Shown here: in pieces, positions 45,115-54,687 of the stretch
Layout: each line of letters opens with the position of its first letter
How positions within the stretch are numbered: position 1 is the first letter of the stretch
DNA from: Salinivibrio kushneri
GTDB taxonomy: Bacteria; Pseudomonadota; Gammaproteobacteria; Enterobacterales; Vibrionaceae
Assembly: GCF_005280275.1 (NCBI RefSeq)
Contig: NZ_CP040021.1
Location: 1,823,001-1,887,000 of the forward strand
Direction: 5' to 3'
Length of the DNA stretch: 64,000 bases
Notes under the pieces: model-generated
What the model was told of the DNA's origin: nothing
The model's database searches: none
The model's input: the letters and a program-made list of their open reading frames with translations, nothing else
Made by a program: the position numbers and the translations under genes

Positions 45115-46596
45115 AGGATTACTCGTCGATATTTGATAATGATCGATGATTTTCTTTTGTCGAGCCAGTTGCTCTCTCTCGTAGGTGGTCAAGAGCACGG
45201 GCAATGGATCCACACTTAGGTCACTATTATCAGTAATACTTGGATTGGTGTGTTCTGCCAGTAGCGCTGCCAAAGCTTGATCGTTTTCTGTGTACATCAC
45301 GCTGATATCATAATTAGATAATGTACCTGCACCATTTACTAGTGAATCAATAGTATTGTTGTCGAACAATGGGACGGTTTGCTGAGCATTTGCTTCAGCA
45401 TAGATAACGTGTGTGACTGTTGTCGAACCGTCTGCAACTTGATAAGCAATACGTTGAATCCCCGCTTGGCCGCCAGCACCGTTGCCATAGGCTGTTAACG
45501 TTCCACTTCCATCGATATTCGCGTTTGTCTGTTGTGGAGCTGTGATGCTATCTGCCAGATCCGTACGACCTAATCCCGCGCTTAGTTGTGTATCAGACAA
45601 TTGTTGCGCGGTCGATAGTTGCCATTGATCACCTGAAGCGTCCACGCTTCCTTCTGCGGTTAAAAAGTAATCCAGATTGTTACTGTCTGGATCATAGCGG
45701 TAGGTGATGGTATCGCTCGCGCTGTGAGGCAAGTTTTGCCAAATATAGGGAGTTTGCTGGTAGTCAGCATAGAGGGCGGCGGAGGTTAGGTTGTAGGTGT
45801 TTGCGGGAGCTGTCCAGCTGTTGCTTTCGATTAACTTGTCAAGTTCCTCTGTGGCATTATCGGACAGATTAAAGAATTTGTAATCTGTGATTTCTCGCGG
45901 CGTCTCTACATCTGAAATATCAGTGTTATTGGGGTCGCCTGCAGCTTTTTGAGCATATCCTACCCCTAATGCACTCCTGAATGCTCTGCTGACCGTTTTA
46001 GCGCCAAAGTTTGATGAAAGCGCTCGCTTATCTGGCGTTGTGATACCAACGCTATGCGCATCAGAGCCATTCGAAACATCAACCCTGACATTTGAATACT
46101 CTCGTTCATCCGGCTTGGTTGCGCCTGAGGTTACGCATCTATCATCATTACTGACGCTGTCGACAGGGTAACCAAACAGTACAGACTGACTTAGTGCATT
46201 TTTCTGATAGGATATCGCACTGATATCACCTTTCTCTGCCAGAACAAACGTAACATAGCCCTCTTCTGGGACAATTGACTGATTAATCCTTAATTTATTC
46301 GAGCCGATATCATAAGTATCAGTCACGCCACCTTGTTCATCTTGTATGAGAATCGTTCCGGTTGTATCGATACCACTTATAATCCGATCTTTAGTCGCCA
46401 GTATCTGTTTTCCATCTTGCTTTTCACCATAAACTGCACACCTGCTGTTAGCGTCTGATTTCGCATAAAGAGCAGCAAACTCAAAGGTATACTTAGGGGT
46501 TGGCTTGGGTTGGCTGCCGCCGCTGTCGTCACTGCCGCCGCCGCAACCGGATAAGGTTAGAGGGATAAGGATCGCTAAAAGTTGCTTGTTAAACAT
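45112..46596 (-). CDS. Hypothetical lipoprotein
   Basis: 494 aa. A lipoprotein signal peptide with lipobox LSGC near residues 15-18 (MFNKQLLAILIPLTLSGC), then a Gly/Ser/Asp and Pro-rich linker. The mature part has no motif that I recognise; it is rich in Asn, Asp, Thr and Tyr and looks beta-rich. Probably anchored in the outer membrane. It stands alone between ugd and tRNA-Ser. The 3' end, including the stop, is built from repeat sequence. A link to the capsule is not shown. The 210 bases upstream probably hold its promoter. Confidence 0.8.
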   Translation of the reverse strand: MFNKQLLAILIPLTLSGCGGGSDDSGGSQPKPTPKYTFEFAALYAKSDANSRCAVYGEKQDGKQILATKDRIISGIDTTGTILIQDEQGGVTDTYDIGSNKLRINQSIVPEEGYVTFVLAEKGDISAISYQKNALSQSVLFGYPVDSVSNDDRCVTSGATKPDEREYSNVRVDVSNGSDAHSVGITTPDKRALSSNFGAKTVSRAFRSALGVGYAQKAAGDPNNTDISDVETPREITDYKFFNLSDNATEELDKLIESNSWTAPANTYNLTSAALYADYQQTPYIWQNLPHSASDTITYRYDPDSNNLDYFLTAEGSVDASGDQWQLSTAQQLSDTQLSAGLGRTDLADSITAPQQTNANIDGSGTLTAYGNGAGGQAGIQRIAYQVADGSTTVTHVIYAEANAQQTVPLFDNNTIDSLVNGAGTLSNYDISVMYTENDQALAALLAEHTNPSITDNSDLSVDPLPVLLTTYEREQLARQKKIIDHYQISTSNP

Positions 46597-46805
46597 AGTT
46601 GATACTCTTTGGGTCTTGGTGCCAATCTAACGGCAAGTGTTTGCCTTTGAATGCATGATGGCGTGGGTGATGCAAAAAGTGAGCCGAAGCTACTTTACTA
46701 TCCACTGCGACTAGGTTAGCGTTTTTAGATAAGGGATAAAAGCAACTTGGGCAATTGCTGTGAGGGTAAAATCGCTTGAGATCATTGTTCGGTGAGCGAT
46801 ACATA

Positions 46806-46836
46806 GCAAAAAACCGCCACGAGGGCGGTTTTTTTA
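46806..46836 (-). terminator. Rho-independent terminator of tRNA-Ser
   Basis: CCGCC-acga-GGGCGG flanked by A-run and T-run (AAAAAACCGCC, GGGCGGTTTTTTT), located 5-35 bases beyond the tRNA 3' end. Works in either direction in principle. Confidence 0.9.
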
Positions 46837-46840
46837 ATGA

Positions 46841-46928
46841 TGGCGGTGAGAGAGGGATTCGAACCCTCGATACGTTGCCGTATACACGCTTTCCAGGCGT
46901 GCTCCTTCAGCCACTCGGACACCTCACC
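46841..46928 (-). tRNA. tRNA-Ser (anticodon GGA)
   Basis: 88 bases including an encoded CCA. Acceptor GGTGAGG pairs with CTCTCACC, anticodon stem-loop CACGC-CTGGAAA-GCGTG with GGA (complement at 46892-46894), long variable arm TATACGGCAACGTA typical of class II serine tRNAs, and T-arm GAGGGTTCGAATCCCTC. Reads UCC/UCU codons. Followed on its own strand by a strong terminator. Serine tRNA genes are frequent integration sites, but no att-like duplicate is visible nearby. The 284 bases to the next gene show nothing else. Confidence 0.97.
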
Positions 46929-47212
46929 ATACTGTGTGCTACGCGAGCTATTTACTGAGTGGGCTTGACCTACCCGCTGTCGCGTTAACGGGGCGTACTA
47001 TAGAGAGTTGCCGCTTTGCGGTCAAGTTGTTGGTGATAGGTTTAGGTTTAAATGGCTATTCCATCACCAAAAGCATCACTATGTCTGGAAAAGCTGAGTT
47101 AATCTCCCGATTCAGTCCCAACGTGTTGAGCAACAGTGTACGAGCGATGGAAGCACGCGAGTGCGAAAGCTGTTAGACTCATGGCATTGATCAAAATACA
47201 AATAAGAGTGTT

Positions 47213-47791
47213 ATGACGTTATCAGACTTTCTCACCCAGCATGCCGATAGCGAGCAGCTACTTAACGAAATGCAAACTCGTGGTGTAGTCACCGCGATGG
47301 CGGCCGCGCCTCATGTTATTAGTCCTAGCGAGTGGCTTCCTGTGATGTGGGGTGGCGAGGAACAAGCGCCGTTTGAGAATCATGAGCAGTTTGAGCAGTA
47401 CGCCAATTTGATTGTGGATATTTGGAATGAACAGCGTCAGCAGTTGTTGGAGAAAACCTGGCAATGGCCGGAAGGCTGTTTGCTGGATGACGCTGAGATT
47501 GTCAATCAAGCGACGCGCGATTTCGCCGAAGGGTTACTACAAGGCTGGAGCCTGACTCGTGATGATTGGGAAACGCTGATGCCAGAAAACACCGATGGTA
47601 ATGCCCTACTTGGTGGCGTGGTGCTGTCTATTAGCTTGCTTTACGACCCAGAAACCGCACTTTCTACCATGGAAGCACAAGGCGCGGAAGAGCTAGCGCA
47701 GTTTGAGGAAATCTTTAACGCCATGCCTACCATGTTGTGTGGTTTAACCCTCCACGGCGCGGGGTTGGCGGAAGATCAGGAAGGGGCATAA
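47213..47791 (+). CDS. UPF0149 (YecA/YgfB) family protein
   Basis: 192 aa, acidic. EWLPVMWGGEEQAPF, CLLDDAEIVNQATRDFAEGLLQGW and the all-helical pattern are those of UPF0149 proteins. YecA-type members often carry a C-terminal SEC-C zinc motif; this one lacks it and ends in GAGLAEDQEGA. Function unknown. It starts with a weak AAGAGTGTT leader and is a single plus-strand gene between tRNA-Ser and a repeat. Confidence 0.8.
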   Translation: MTLSDFLTQHADSEQLLNEMQTRGVVTAMAAAPHVISPSEWLPVMWGGEEQAPFENHEQFEQYANLIVDIWNEQRQQLLEKTWQWPEGCLLDDAEIVNQATRDFAEGLLQGWSLTRDDWETLMPENTDGNALLGGVVLSISLLYDPETALSTMEAQGAEELAQFEEIFNAMPTMLCGLTLHGAGLAEDQEGA

Positions 47792-47793
47792 AA

Positions 47794-47935
47794 GTAGGGT
47801 CCCAGGTCCTAGACGATAGTATACAGGGCCTTGAATACAGAGCGCTTCGCTTACGGAGTACGGAAAAAGCAGAAATCAGTGCCTAGGACCTAGGCACTTA
47901 GTTCTCCGTATTCCGTCAAATGATTCGATTGGCGA
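47794..47935. repeat. CTAG repeat with near-perfect 21-bp palindrome
   Basis: GGGTCCCAGGTCCTAGACG, then GAATACAGAGCGCTTCGCTT with ACGGAGTACGG (half of the hairpin module), then AGTGCCTAGGACCTAGGCAC, whose ends (AGTGCC/GGCACT) are complementary so that the CCTAGG pair forms a hairpin, then CTCCGTATTCCGTC. Confidence 0.8.
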
Positions 47936-47971
47936 CGATGGCGCAAGCCCTTACCCTGCAAGGAGGTGAAA

Positions 47972-48385
47972 ATGACGGATACACACCTGGAGCGCTGGCA
48001 ACTTCGACTTCAAAACCTGATTAAAGCACAACGTCGGCTTGAAAACGCTTGCGGGCAAGAAAGCTATAACGAACTTGAGCTGGCAGGCCTCGTGCAAACC
48101 TTTGAGTTTACTTTTGAGCTCACGTGGAAAACCTTAAAAGACTTATTAAGCTACGAAGGGTTTGATGTTGCATCGCCGCGCAGTGTCATTCGCACAGCGT
48201 TAGAAGCCAACCATCTGTCGTCGGATCAGTGTGAAACCTTGCTTGACGCGCTAGTAAAACGAAACTTGCTTTCGCACACCTACGACGAGCAAAATGCCCT
48301 CGAAGCGCAAAGACTGATCGTTAAACATTATGCCCCTGTTATTGCCGAGATCATGCGGTATTTGGAGAATAAAAGTGGACAATAA
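47972..48385 (+). CDS. hepT: HepT-like HEPN toxin (HI0074 family)
   Basis: 137 aa all-helical protein of the nucleotidyltransferase substrate-binding family. It contains RNLLSHTY, an exact RX4HXY motif, the active site of HEPN RNases of the HepT type. EFTFELTWKTLKDLL and PRSVIRTALEANHL are typical of HI0074. A textbook AAGGAGGTGAAA precedes the ATG; a GTG two codons earlier is less likely. It overlaps the MntA-like gene by 11 bases. Known MntA/HepT pairs form a type VII toxin-antitoxin in which MntA AMPylates the Tyr of this motif. Function here inferred. Confidence 0.87.
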   Translation: MTDTHLERWQLRLQNLIKAQRRLENACGQESYNELELAGLVQTFEFTFELTWKTLKDLLSYEGFDVASPRSVIRTALEANHLSSDQCETLLDALVKRNLLSHTYDEQNALEAQRLIVKHYAPVIAEIMRYLENKSGQ

Positions 48386-48695
48386 TGCCACGTTCTTGAT
48401 GGAGATAGGGTTAAAACCCCATCAATTTCAACTGCTCCAAGATATGGTATTCAGCCACCCTGGCGTCCAACACGCCTGGATCTTTGGCTCTCGCGCAACC
48501 GGCACATTTAGGGATAATTCTGATATCGACATCATGCTTGAGGGCAACACATTAACATTCAATGATGTAGCAATAATACAAGATAAACTCGAGCAATCGA
48601 CGCTTCCCTACACCGTTGATATCGTACTCAAACATCAAACTCAATCGTCTGAGCTCATCACACGTATTCGCGAAGAAGCCAAGCAAGTAAAGTAA
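48375..48695 (+). CDS. mntA: MntA-like nucleotidyltransferase antitoxin
   Basis: 106 aa minimal nucleotidyltransferase. IFGSRATGTFRDNSDIDIML holds the GS-X10-DXD motif of MNT proteins (Gly-Ser, then Asp-x-Asp), with a third acidic residue expected near VDIVL. Start is set at GTG 48375, overlapping hepT; an ATG at 48399 (MEIGLKPHQ) is an alternative. It pairs with the HEPN protein upstream as an MntA-HepT unit. 48696-48895 beyond it is a gene-free stretch, and repeats follow. Confidence 0.87.
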   Translation: MDNNATFLMEIGLKPHQFQLLQDMVFSHPGVQHAWIFGSRATGTFRDNSDIDIMLEGNTLTFNDVAIIQDKLEQSTLPYTVDIVLKHQTQSSELITRIREEAKQVK

Positions 48696-48895
48696 TCCAA
48701 AGGAACTCCTAGCGACGATGACACGGGCCTCTACACGATGTTGGAAAGGTGTAGAGTGCCAGCGGGCGCCTATCAGGGTCAGTGTTAATTTTAACCTCCC
48801 ATGTCGGAGGCGACGTGCAACGGGCGCGCTTTGGCTTGGGTATTCATGATTAACACCGCACCGGCGCTTGTCCGACCTACGCGATGTTCAGGATT

Positions 48896-49170
48896 TTTGA
48901 ATACAGAGCGCTTCGCTTACGGAGTACGGGAGACGAGACGCTTCGCTTCTAGAGGCTAGATAAAGCAGATCATGCTCGCATTGAGGCTATTGCTTTTTCT
49001 GTACTCTGTATTCCGTAATCAGTATTCGGGATCTTGAATACAGAGTGCTTCGCTTACGGAGTACGGGAAGAGCAGAAATCAGTGCCTAGGTCCTAGGCTC
49101 CTAGGACCTAGACACTTAGGTCTCCGTATTCCGTCATCTTTTCCTAGGATCTAGGAGCCTAGGCCCCAGG
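48896..49170. repeat. Composite CTAG/hairpin repeat downstream of mntA and nadA
   Basis: Between the convergent mntA and nadA genes (482-base gap). AATACAGAGCGCTTCGCTTA, CGGGAGACGAGACGCTTCGC, TCTAGAGGCTAG, tail module CATGCTCGCATTGAGG, a full inverted hairpin module (48992-49073), and CTAG arrays at 49086-49113 and 49142-49163. The first 200 bases of the gap (48696-48895) contain no gene and no repeat module that I recognise. Confidence 0.85.
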
Positions 49171-49177
49171 AACCACT

Positions 49178-50233
49178 TTACCCCTTCATTTCAGCGGCAA
49201 AGTTGAGCATGCGGTTGAGCGGGATTAACGCTTTTTCGCGCACCGTGTCGTCAACGTGGATCTCATGCTCTTCGCCGCCGTTTTCAAGCGCGTTTTCAAT
49301 CGCTTTGAGGCCGTTCATCGCCATCCATGGGCAATGGGCGCAGCTTCGACAGGTCGCACCGGCGCCGGCGGTGGGGGCTTCGACAAGCTCTTTTTCCGGC
49401 ACCATTTGCTGCATCTTATAAAAAATGCCTTTATCGGTGGCCACGATCAGCTTTTCGTTCGGCAGCGTTTGTGCCGCTTTAATCAGCTGGCTGGTTGAGC
49501 CGACGGCATCCGCCATTTTGACCACACTGGCAGGCGATTCTGGGTGAACGAGAATCGCGGCATCAGGATAAAGGTGTTTCATTTTTTCCAGCGCTTGGGC
49601 AGAGAATTCATCATGCACCACGCATTCGCCTTGCCATAAGACCATGTCAGCGCCAGTTTCTTTTTCGATGTAGGCGCCAAGGTGGCGATCTGGGGCCCAG
49701 ATAATTGGCTTATCTTGGCTATCAAGGTGTTCAACAATCTCTAACGCAATGCTGGACGTCACCACCCAATCGGCACGCGCTTTAACGGCGGCTGAGGTGT
49801 TGGCGTATACCACCACAGTATGATCCGGATGGGCATCACAAAACGCGGTAAATTCGTCCGCTGGGCAGCCTAAATCTAGCGAGCATTCCGCATTAAGTGT
49901 CGGCATTAGCACGGTTTTCTCTGGGGTGAGAATTTTGGCGGTTTCCCCCATAAAGCGTACACCGGCGACAATCAAGGTACTTGCTGAGTGTTGGTTACCA
50001 AAGCGGGCCATTTCTAACGAGTCTGCGACACATCCGCCGGTTTCTTCCGCGAGGGCTTGGATCTCTGGATCCGTGTAATAGTGAGCAACAAGCACCGCGT
50101 CTTTTTCTTCTAACAATTGTTTGATGCGTGCAACGTGTTGTTTTTTCTCTTCGTCACTCAATGCCACAGGTTTCGGCGGAAAGGGGTAGACCCTTTGCGA
50201 CGTTTCAATCACTTGGCTCATGGGATTACTCAT
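49178..50233 (-). CDS. nadA: Quinolinate synthase A
   Basis: 351 aa. Condenses iminoaspartate with dihydroxyacetone phosphate to quinolinate, the precursor of NAD, in the cytoplasm. It binds one [4Fe-4S] cluster; candidate ligands are in [19 protein letters not shown] and [27 protein letters not shown] at the N-terminus is diagnostic. GGAAGTAAGC precedes the ATG. Downstream of cpoB as in E. coli and vibrios, but separated from it by a CTAG repeat, so co-transcription with tol-pal is doubtful. Confidence 0.96.
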   Translation of the reverse strand: MSNPMSQVIETSQRVYPFPPKPVALSDEEKKQHVARIKQLLEEKDAVLVAHYYTDPEIQALAEETGGCVADSLEMARFGNQHSASTLIVAGVRFMGETAKILTPEKTVLMPTLNAECSLDLGCPADEFTAFCDAHPDHTVVVYANTSAAVKARADWVVTSSIALEIVEHLDSQDKPIIWAPDRHLGAYIEKETGADMVLWQGECVVHDEFSAQALEKMKHLYPDAAILVHPESPASVVKMADAVGSTSQLIKAAQTLPNEKLIVATDKGIFYKMQQMVPEKELVEAPTAGAGATCRSCAHCPWMAMNGLKAIENALENGGEEHEIHVDDTVREKALIPLNRMLNFAAEMKG

Positions 50234-50279
50234 GCTTACTTCCAGTCCGGGGCTTCCAGTCCGGGTAGTATAACGTGAG

Positions 50280-50396
50280 TGGAGCTAGAGTCCTAGAGCG
50301 AGGTCTTAGAGCCTAGTTCCTGGTTCCTAGGTCCTAGGAATAGATTACGGGATACGGAGACCTAAGTGCCTAGGTCCTAGGATCCTAGGACCTTAT
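50280..50396. repeat. CTAG arrays between nadA and cpoB
   Basis: GAGCTAGAGTCCTAGAGCG, GTTCCTAGGTCCTAGGAA (a near-perfect palindrome), GATTACGGGATACGGAG, then AAGTGCCTAGGTCCTAGGAT and CCTAGGACC. The hairpin module is absent. The cpoB stop follows 5 bases later. Confidence 0.82.
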
Positions 50397-50399
50397 TGC

Positions 50400-51131
50400 C
50401 TACATCGCGTTTTTGGCTTGTTTGGCGCTGGTTGAGTCTGGGTAGGTATCAATCACTTGCTGGAAGTATTGATTGGCTTGGTCGCCATTACCTTGTTTTT
50501 GTGCTATCAAGCCCAGTTTCAGCAAGGCATCCGGGCGTTTGTTGGAGTCTTTAAACTCACTCACTGCCGTGAATTCTTGGCTGGCTTGTTCAAACTTACG
50601 TTTGGAGAAATAAAGCTGACCGAGCCAATAGTGGGCATTGGCGGTGTAGACCGACTCTGGGTATTGTGAAAGAAACGCTTTAAATGCTTGGGTAGCCCCT
50701 TGGTAATCTTTCTCTTTTAAGATCAGATTAACGGCGGCTTCATAGGCTGCATTTTCGGTTTGATCCGCAGTGTAGTTCGCGGCTGACTTGTCCTCAGCCT
50801 TTTTTTCAGGCTCTGCAGGTGCTGATTGCTTCGCCGTTCTTAGGGTATCGATTTCTCGATAGAGGTCGCGCTGACGCTCAACCATTTGTTGAATGTCATA
50901 GCTGTTGCGCTCAACGTTGCCGCGTAAATTGCTCAGCTCTTGCGCCATTTGGTCAAGCTGACGCTGCATATCCAGCTGCATTTGGTTACGAGCTTGGAGC
51001 ATGCGCTCTAAACGATCGACGGCGGTGCCACCCGCCCCTACTTCTGTCACCGGAGCAGGTGTGGCAGCCACGGGGGCTGCCACACTCACCAGTAACGCCA
51101 GCGCGAGGGTTCGCACAGAGTTACTGTTCAT
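50400..51131 (-). CDS. cpoB: Cell division coordinator CpoB (YbgF)
   Basis: 243 aa periplasmic protein with signal peptide (TLALALLVSVAAPVAATPA), a trimerising coiled coil (RLERMLQARNQMQLDMQRQL, then ELSNLRGNVERN) and C-terminal TPR repeats (AYEAAVNLILKEKDYQGA; AHYWLGQLYFSKRKFEQA). It links Tol-Pal outer-membrane constriction with PBP1B peptidoglycan synthesis. Last gene of the tol-pal cluster. I use the second Met: AGGA lies 7 bases before it, too close to the first. Confidence 0.94.
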   Translation of the reverse strand: MNSNSVRTLALALLVSVAAPVAATPAPVTEVGAGGTAVDRLERMLQARNQMQLDMQRQLDQMAQELSNLRGNVERNSYDIQQMVERQRDLYREIDTLRTAKQSAPAEPEKKAEDKSAANYTADQTENAAYEAAVNLILKEKDYQGATQAFKAFLSQYPESVYTANAHYWLGQLYFSKRKFEQASQEFTAVSEFKDSNKRPDALLKLGLIAQKQGNGDQANQYFQQVIDTYPDSTSAKQAKNAM

Positions 51132-51165
51132 TGTCATATCCTTTATCCATTACCAAAAGGCTGGA

Positions 51166-51684
51166 TTAGTATACCAATACCGCACGACGGTTTTTGGCGT
51201 AAGCTTCTTCGCTTTGGCCAAGTACCAACGGTTTTTCTTCGCCGTAGCTCACGATAGAGATCTGGCTCGCCGGTACGCCCAGCGCTTGTAGGTATTTAGA
51301 AACCGCTTCGGCACGACGCTCGCCCAGGGCAATGTTGTACTCAGGCGTACCGCGCTCATCTGCGTGACCTTCTACTACCACTTCCATGGCTGGGTTCGCA
51401 CGCAGGTAAGTCGCGTGGGCATCCAACATGTCTTCGTATTGTGGCAGTACTGATGAGTCGTCAAAGTTGAAGTAAACGGTTTGCGACTGACGCAGTTCTT
51501 GGTTACGGATTTGTTGCTCTGTCATTGAGCCTTGGCCGTCAACAGGAGAAACAACGGTGGTGCCGTTTTGGTTAGTTGATTGGCCAGAACCACTGCCGGT
51601 TGAGCTATCGTGTGAGCTACACGCAGCCAGTGTAAACATCGGCAGTGCCACCGCCAGACCTTTCAGTACTTTATTGATTTGCAT
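51166..51684 (-). CDS. pal: Peptidoglycan-associated lipoprotein Pal
   Basis: 172 aa outer-membrane lipoprotein: signal peptide with lipobox LAAC, Ser/Gly linker, then the OmpA-like domain from [18 protein letters not shown] through [22 protein letters not shown] (peptidoglycan-binding Asp and Arg) to the end RRAVLVY. It anchors the outer membrane to the cell wall and works with TolB during division. 49 bases after tolB and 34 before cpoB. Confidence 0.97.
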   Translation of the reverse strand: MQINKVLKGLAVALPMFTLAACSSHDSSTGSGSGQSTNQNGTTVVSPVDGQGSMTEQQIRNQELRQSQTVYFNFDDSSVLPQYEDMLDAHATYLRANPAMEVVVEGHADERGTPEYNIALGERRAEAVSKYLQALGVPASQISIVSYGEEKPLVLGQSEEAYAKNRRAVLVY

Positions 51685-51733
51685 TCTATTTTCCTTTTCT
51701 AGAAAGTTAGCGCACGTTGTTTAAAATTAAAAA

Positions 51734-53155
51734 CTACAGGTAAGGTGACCAGGCTGGTGCACGCACGCGCCCGTTGGTTGCCGGTAACCGCGCTTTAAAG
51801 CGGCCGTCTACAGAGACGAGTGACAACACATTCTTACGTCCATATACCGAGCTGTAAATCACCATGCTGCCATTAGGCGCAATGCTTGGCGACTCATCCA
51901 ACAAGGTTTTGGTTAGGATTTGCACCGCCCCGCTGTTTAAGTCTTGCTTTGCAATGTTATAGCCAGACGATGATTGATTGACCATAATCAAATGACGGCC
52001 ATCCGGTGTCAGTTGCCCACCCATGTTCTGATTGCCTTGCCACGTGATCCGTCGGCTAGTTCCGTCGTCTAAATTTACGCGATAAATCTGTGGTTTGCCA
52101 CCCCGGTCAGAGGTATAGATCAGCGAGTTACCATCAGGATCCCAAAATGGCTCGGTGCTGTTGGCACGGCCATGGGTAATTTGCGTCAATTTTTTGCTGT
52201 TCAAATCGAAGGTGTATACCTGCAAGCTGCCCGTCTTGGAGAGTACCAAGGCTAACTTACTGCCATCAGGGGAAAACTGTGGCGATCCATTGTGACGAGG
52301 GTATGACGCAATTTTCTCACGTTGGCCGGTGTAAATGTTCATGATAAAGATTTCCGCCTGGCCATTTTCAAAACTGACGTAGGCGAGCTTGCGACCATCC
52401 GGTGACCAAGACGGTGACATCAATGGCTGTTTGGAACGCAGGATCAAGCGCTCGTTATAACCGTCATAGTCTGACAAACGCAGCTGGTAGGGGTAGTCGT
52501 TTTCTTTATCAATCACCACATAAGCGATACGCGTTAAGAACGCGCCTTTCTCGCCGGTGAGCTGCTCATAGACAATATTGGAAATGCGATGCGCATAGCG
52601 GCGCAAGTCGCTCTCGTTGACCGTGGCGCGGTTGTTGACCAGCAAGTGATCATCGGTTTGCACTAGCTTGCCATCGGCACCTAAGCCTTTGCTTTCACCG
52701 CCGGTGAGTTGCCCTCGAACGATATCAATCAGCTGATAGTCAATCTGATAACGACCGTCAGATGTGGGAGTAATGGTGCCTGTGACCACCGCATCCACCC
52801 CCAGCGAGGTCCAAGCGTTGTAATCTACATCCGCATCACTATATGGGGTTTGCGGCATGTCACTGACCGCCAGCGGGTTGAACTTACCGCTGCGGCGTAA
52901 GTCAGAACCGACTACCCCGGAAATGTCCTCGGGTAGTTCGCCTTGCCCTTTCCATTGAAATGGGATCACGCCAATCGGGCGTGCGGTATTCACCCCTTCG
53001 GTGATCACCAATTTCAGCGCAGCGTGTGCCGGTTGCGTCAGTATCGACAGACAGGCTAAAAGCATCACCACTGCGGTGATACGCCATGTTCGCAAACGAT
53101 CCTGACTTTTGCTTGTCACACTGCTTGTGCCACCGCAGGGGCTCACTTCCATCAT
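51734..53155 (-). CDS. tolB: Tol-Pal system protein TolB
   Basis: 473 aa periplasmic six-bladed beta-propeller. [17 protein letters not shown] is the N-terminal domain, and the WD40-like blades repeat [30 protein letters not shown] and [16 protein letters not shown]. The start has AGGATACCAAAC upstream, giving an N-terminus of about 22 extra polar residues ([16 protein letters not shown]...) before the signal peptide helix [20 protein letters not shown]; relatives start nearer that helix, so a GTG 12 codons later is possible. Mutants elsewhere leak outer-membrane contents. Confidence 0.96.
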   Translation of the reverse strand: MMEVSPCGGTSSVTSKSQDRLRTWRITAVVMLLACLSILTQPAHAALKLVITEGVNTARPIGVIPFQWKGQGELPEDISGVVGSDLRRSGKFNPLAVSDMPQTPYSDADVDYNAWTSLGVDAVVTGTITPTSDGRYQIDYQLIDIVRGQLTGGESKGLGADGKLVQTDDHLLVNNRATVNESDLRRYAHRISNIVYEQLTGEKGAFLTRIAYVVIDKENDYPYQLRLSDYDGYNERLILRSKQPLMSPSWSPDGRKLAYVSFENGQAEIFIMNIYTGQREKIASYPRHNGSPQFSPDGSKLALVLSKTGSLQVYTFDLNSKKLTQITHGRANSTEPFWDPDGNSLIYTSDRGGKPQIYRVNLDDGTSRRITWQGNQNMGGQLTPDGRHLIMVNQSSSGYNIAKQDLNSGAVQILTKTLLDESPSIAPNGSMVIYSSVYGRKNVLSLVSVDGRFKARLPATNGRVRAPAWSPYL

Positions 53156-53172
53156 GTTTGGTATCCTGTCGT

Positions 53173-54228
53173 TTAGTTAGGTCTAACGGTCAACTCGATA
53201 TCACGTAATTTGGCAATAATATCGCCATCTTCCGGCATCGGAAACTGAGACACAGACGCCACCGCGGTCTTAGTCGCGCGGCATAGTCGCGTATTGCCCG
53301 CCTTTTCTTCCACATTAAGCAGAAGGCCGGTCGGTGACAAGCGCATATTCACCACGCACTCTTGGCCACTTAGGCCATCGTCTACGATAAGCCGTTGCTG
53401 GATCATCTGTGTAAAAATGGCGCCGTACCGCGCCACTTCGTCTTGAATAAATTGCCCGCGCGCGCTTTGTCGCTGGCTGGCTTCTGACTCAAGGCCTGAG
53501 AACAAATCGTTCAGCGCCGCCTCTTGCTCTTGTTGTCGTCGCTTCGCCTCCTGGGCTTTGCGCTCTGCCTCTTGGCGCGCTTGTTCGGCTTTGCGCGCCT
53601 CTTCTTCCGCTTTTTTACGTTCAGCAAGCTTGCGCTGTCGCTCAGCTTCGGCTTTTTTCGCTTCTTCCTCAGCTTTACGTTGCGTGGCAAGCTTTTCTTG
53701 CCGTGCTTTTTCCGCTTTCTCCGCCGCGAGTTCCGCTTTGCGCTTCTCTTCTAACTTGCGCTGGCGTTCGCGTTCGGCCCGCTCGGCTTTTTGTTTGGCA
53801 ATACGCGCTTGCTCTTCCGCTTTGGCCTGTTGCTCGGCAATCCGCTTTTGCTCTTCCCGAGCCTGGCGCTCAGCTTCTAGCTTTTGTCGCTTCACTTCGC
53901 GAAGGCGCTGCTCTTCTTGCTCACGCTGCTGCTCAAGGCGTTTCGCTTGCTGCTCTAACCGTTTGAGTCGCTCTGCTTCTTCACGCTTTGCCTGGTTACG
54001 TTGCTCACGAATTTTCTTCGCCTGTGCATTGACCACGGCCGGATCAATCACTGTGGCATCAATCGCACGCCCTGCTTTAGGGGTTGGCGTTGAGTCAGAA
54101 CTAAAGTCTGCGCCCCACAACAGCACAATCACTAACACCACATGCAACAAGGCTGATATCGCCAGCGCGGGTATCAGCGAGTCTTTGCCTGACTTTTGGT
54201 GGGTTGGTTTATCGTTTGGCTCGTTCAT
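53173..54228 (-). CDS. tolA: Tol-Pal system protein TolA
   Basis: About 351 aa. Domain I has one N-terminal membrane helix ([20 protein letters not shown]). Domain II is a long Lys/Glu/Ala/Arg/Gln helix with many KAEEEARK-like units (about 75-235). Domain III at the C-terminus contains a Cys pair ([18 protein letters not shown]). TolA spans the periplasm and couples the TolQR motor to TolB/Pal. I start at the ATG (MNEPNDKPT); a GTG 3 codons earlier is adjacent to the tolR stop. Confidence 0.96.
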   Translation of the reverse strand: MNEPNDKPTHQKSGKDSLIPALAISALLHVVLVIVLLWGADFSSDSTPTPKAGRAIDATVIDPAVVNAQAKKIREQRNQAKREEAERLKRLEQQAKRLEQQREQEEQRLREVKRQKLEAERQAREEQKRIAEQQAKAEEQARIAKQKAERAERERQRKLEEKRKAELAAEKAEKARQEKLATQRKAEEEAKKAEAERQRKLAERKKAEEEARKAEQARQEAERKAQEAKRRQQEQEAALNDLFSGLESEASQRQSARGQFIQDEVARYGAIFTQMIQQRLIVDDGLSGQECVVNMRLSPTGLLLNVEEKAGNTRLCRATKTAVASVSQFPMPEDGDIIAKLRDIELTVRPN

Positions 54229-54237
54229 CACCCTCAC

Positions 54238-54684
54238 CTACGACTCGTACGGCTCGGTCATTAAGCCCACTGACGACACGCCAGCTTGGTTTAATGCATC
54301 AAGCGTCAGGATGATTTCTGAATAAGGCACCCGGCCATCACCGCCCACTAACACGGGCGATTTGGGGTTGAGCTGCAGCTCAGCTTTAACGCGCACCAGA
54401 ATTTCTTCCAAGCTCAAACCGCGCGTCATATCGCCATTATTGACACTGAGTCCGAGTTGGCCGTCTTTATCCACTTCCACAATGATAAAGGCGCCGCTGT
54501 CTTCCTCTTCTGCTAGCTCTGCCGCGGTTTTCGCTTGTGCCGTTTGTGGCAGATCCACATCCACGCCCTGCGTCACGAAGGGGGCGGTCACCATAAAAAT
54601 AATCAGCAGTACCAGCATCACATCAATGTAGGGGACGACATTGATTTCCGCCGTCATCTTGCGCCGCTTAGGTTGATACGCCAT
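54238..54684 (-). CDS. tolR: Tol-Pal system protein TolR
   Basis: 148 aa. A single membrane helix ([21 protein letters not shown]) carries the key Asp (YID) for proton flow; a periplasmic ExbD-like domain follows ([19 protein letters not shown]). It forms the stator with TolQ energising TolA. The Gln-Ala linker [18 protein letters not shown] is normal. Spaced 3 bases from tolQ and 9 or fewer from tolA, a coupled operon. Confidence 0.97.
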   Translation of the reverse strand: MAYQPKRRKMTAEINVVPYIDVMLVLLIIFMVTAPFVTQGVDVDLPQTAQAKTAAELAEEEDSGAFIIVEVDKDGQLGLSVNNGDMTRGLSLEEILVRVKAELQLNPKSPVLVGGDGRVPYSEIILTLDALNQAGVSSVGLMTEPYES

Positions 54685-54687
54685 GGA

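Noticed and set aside
46589-46804. 71-aa minus-strand ORF between the lipoprotein and tRNA-Ser terminator
   Set aside because: Begins right at the terminator hairpin, overlaps the lipoprotein start out of frame, and has no recognisable family; more likely promoter/leader sequence.
46841-47212. tRNA-Ser as the attachment site of a genomic island
   Set aside because: No integrase gene and no duplicate of the tRNA 3' end visible in the window.
53558-54325. 255-aa plus-strand ORF opposite tolA
   Set aside because: Ser/Ala/Arg-rich shadow of the repetitive Lys/Glu/Ala tolA coding strand.
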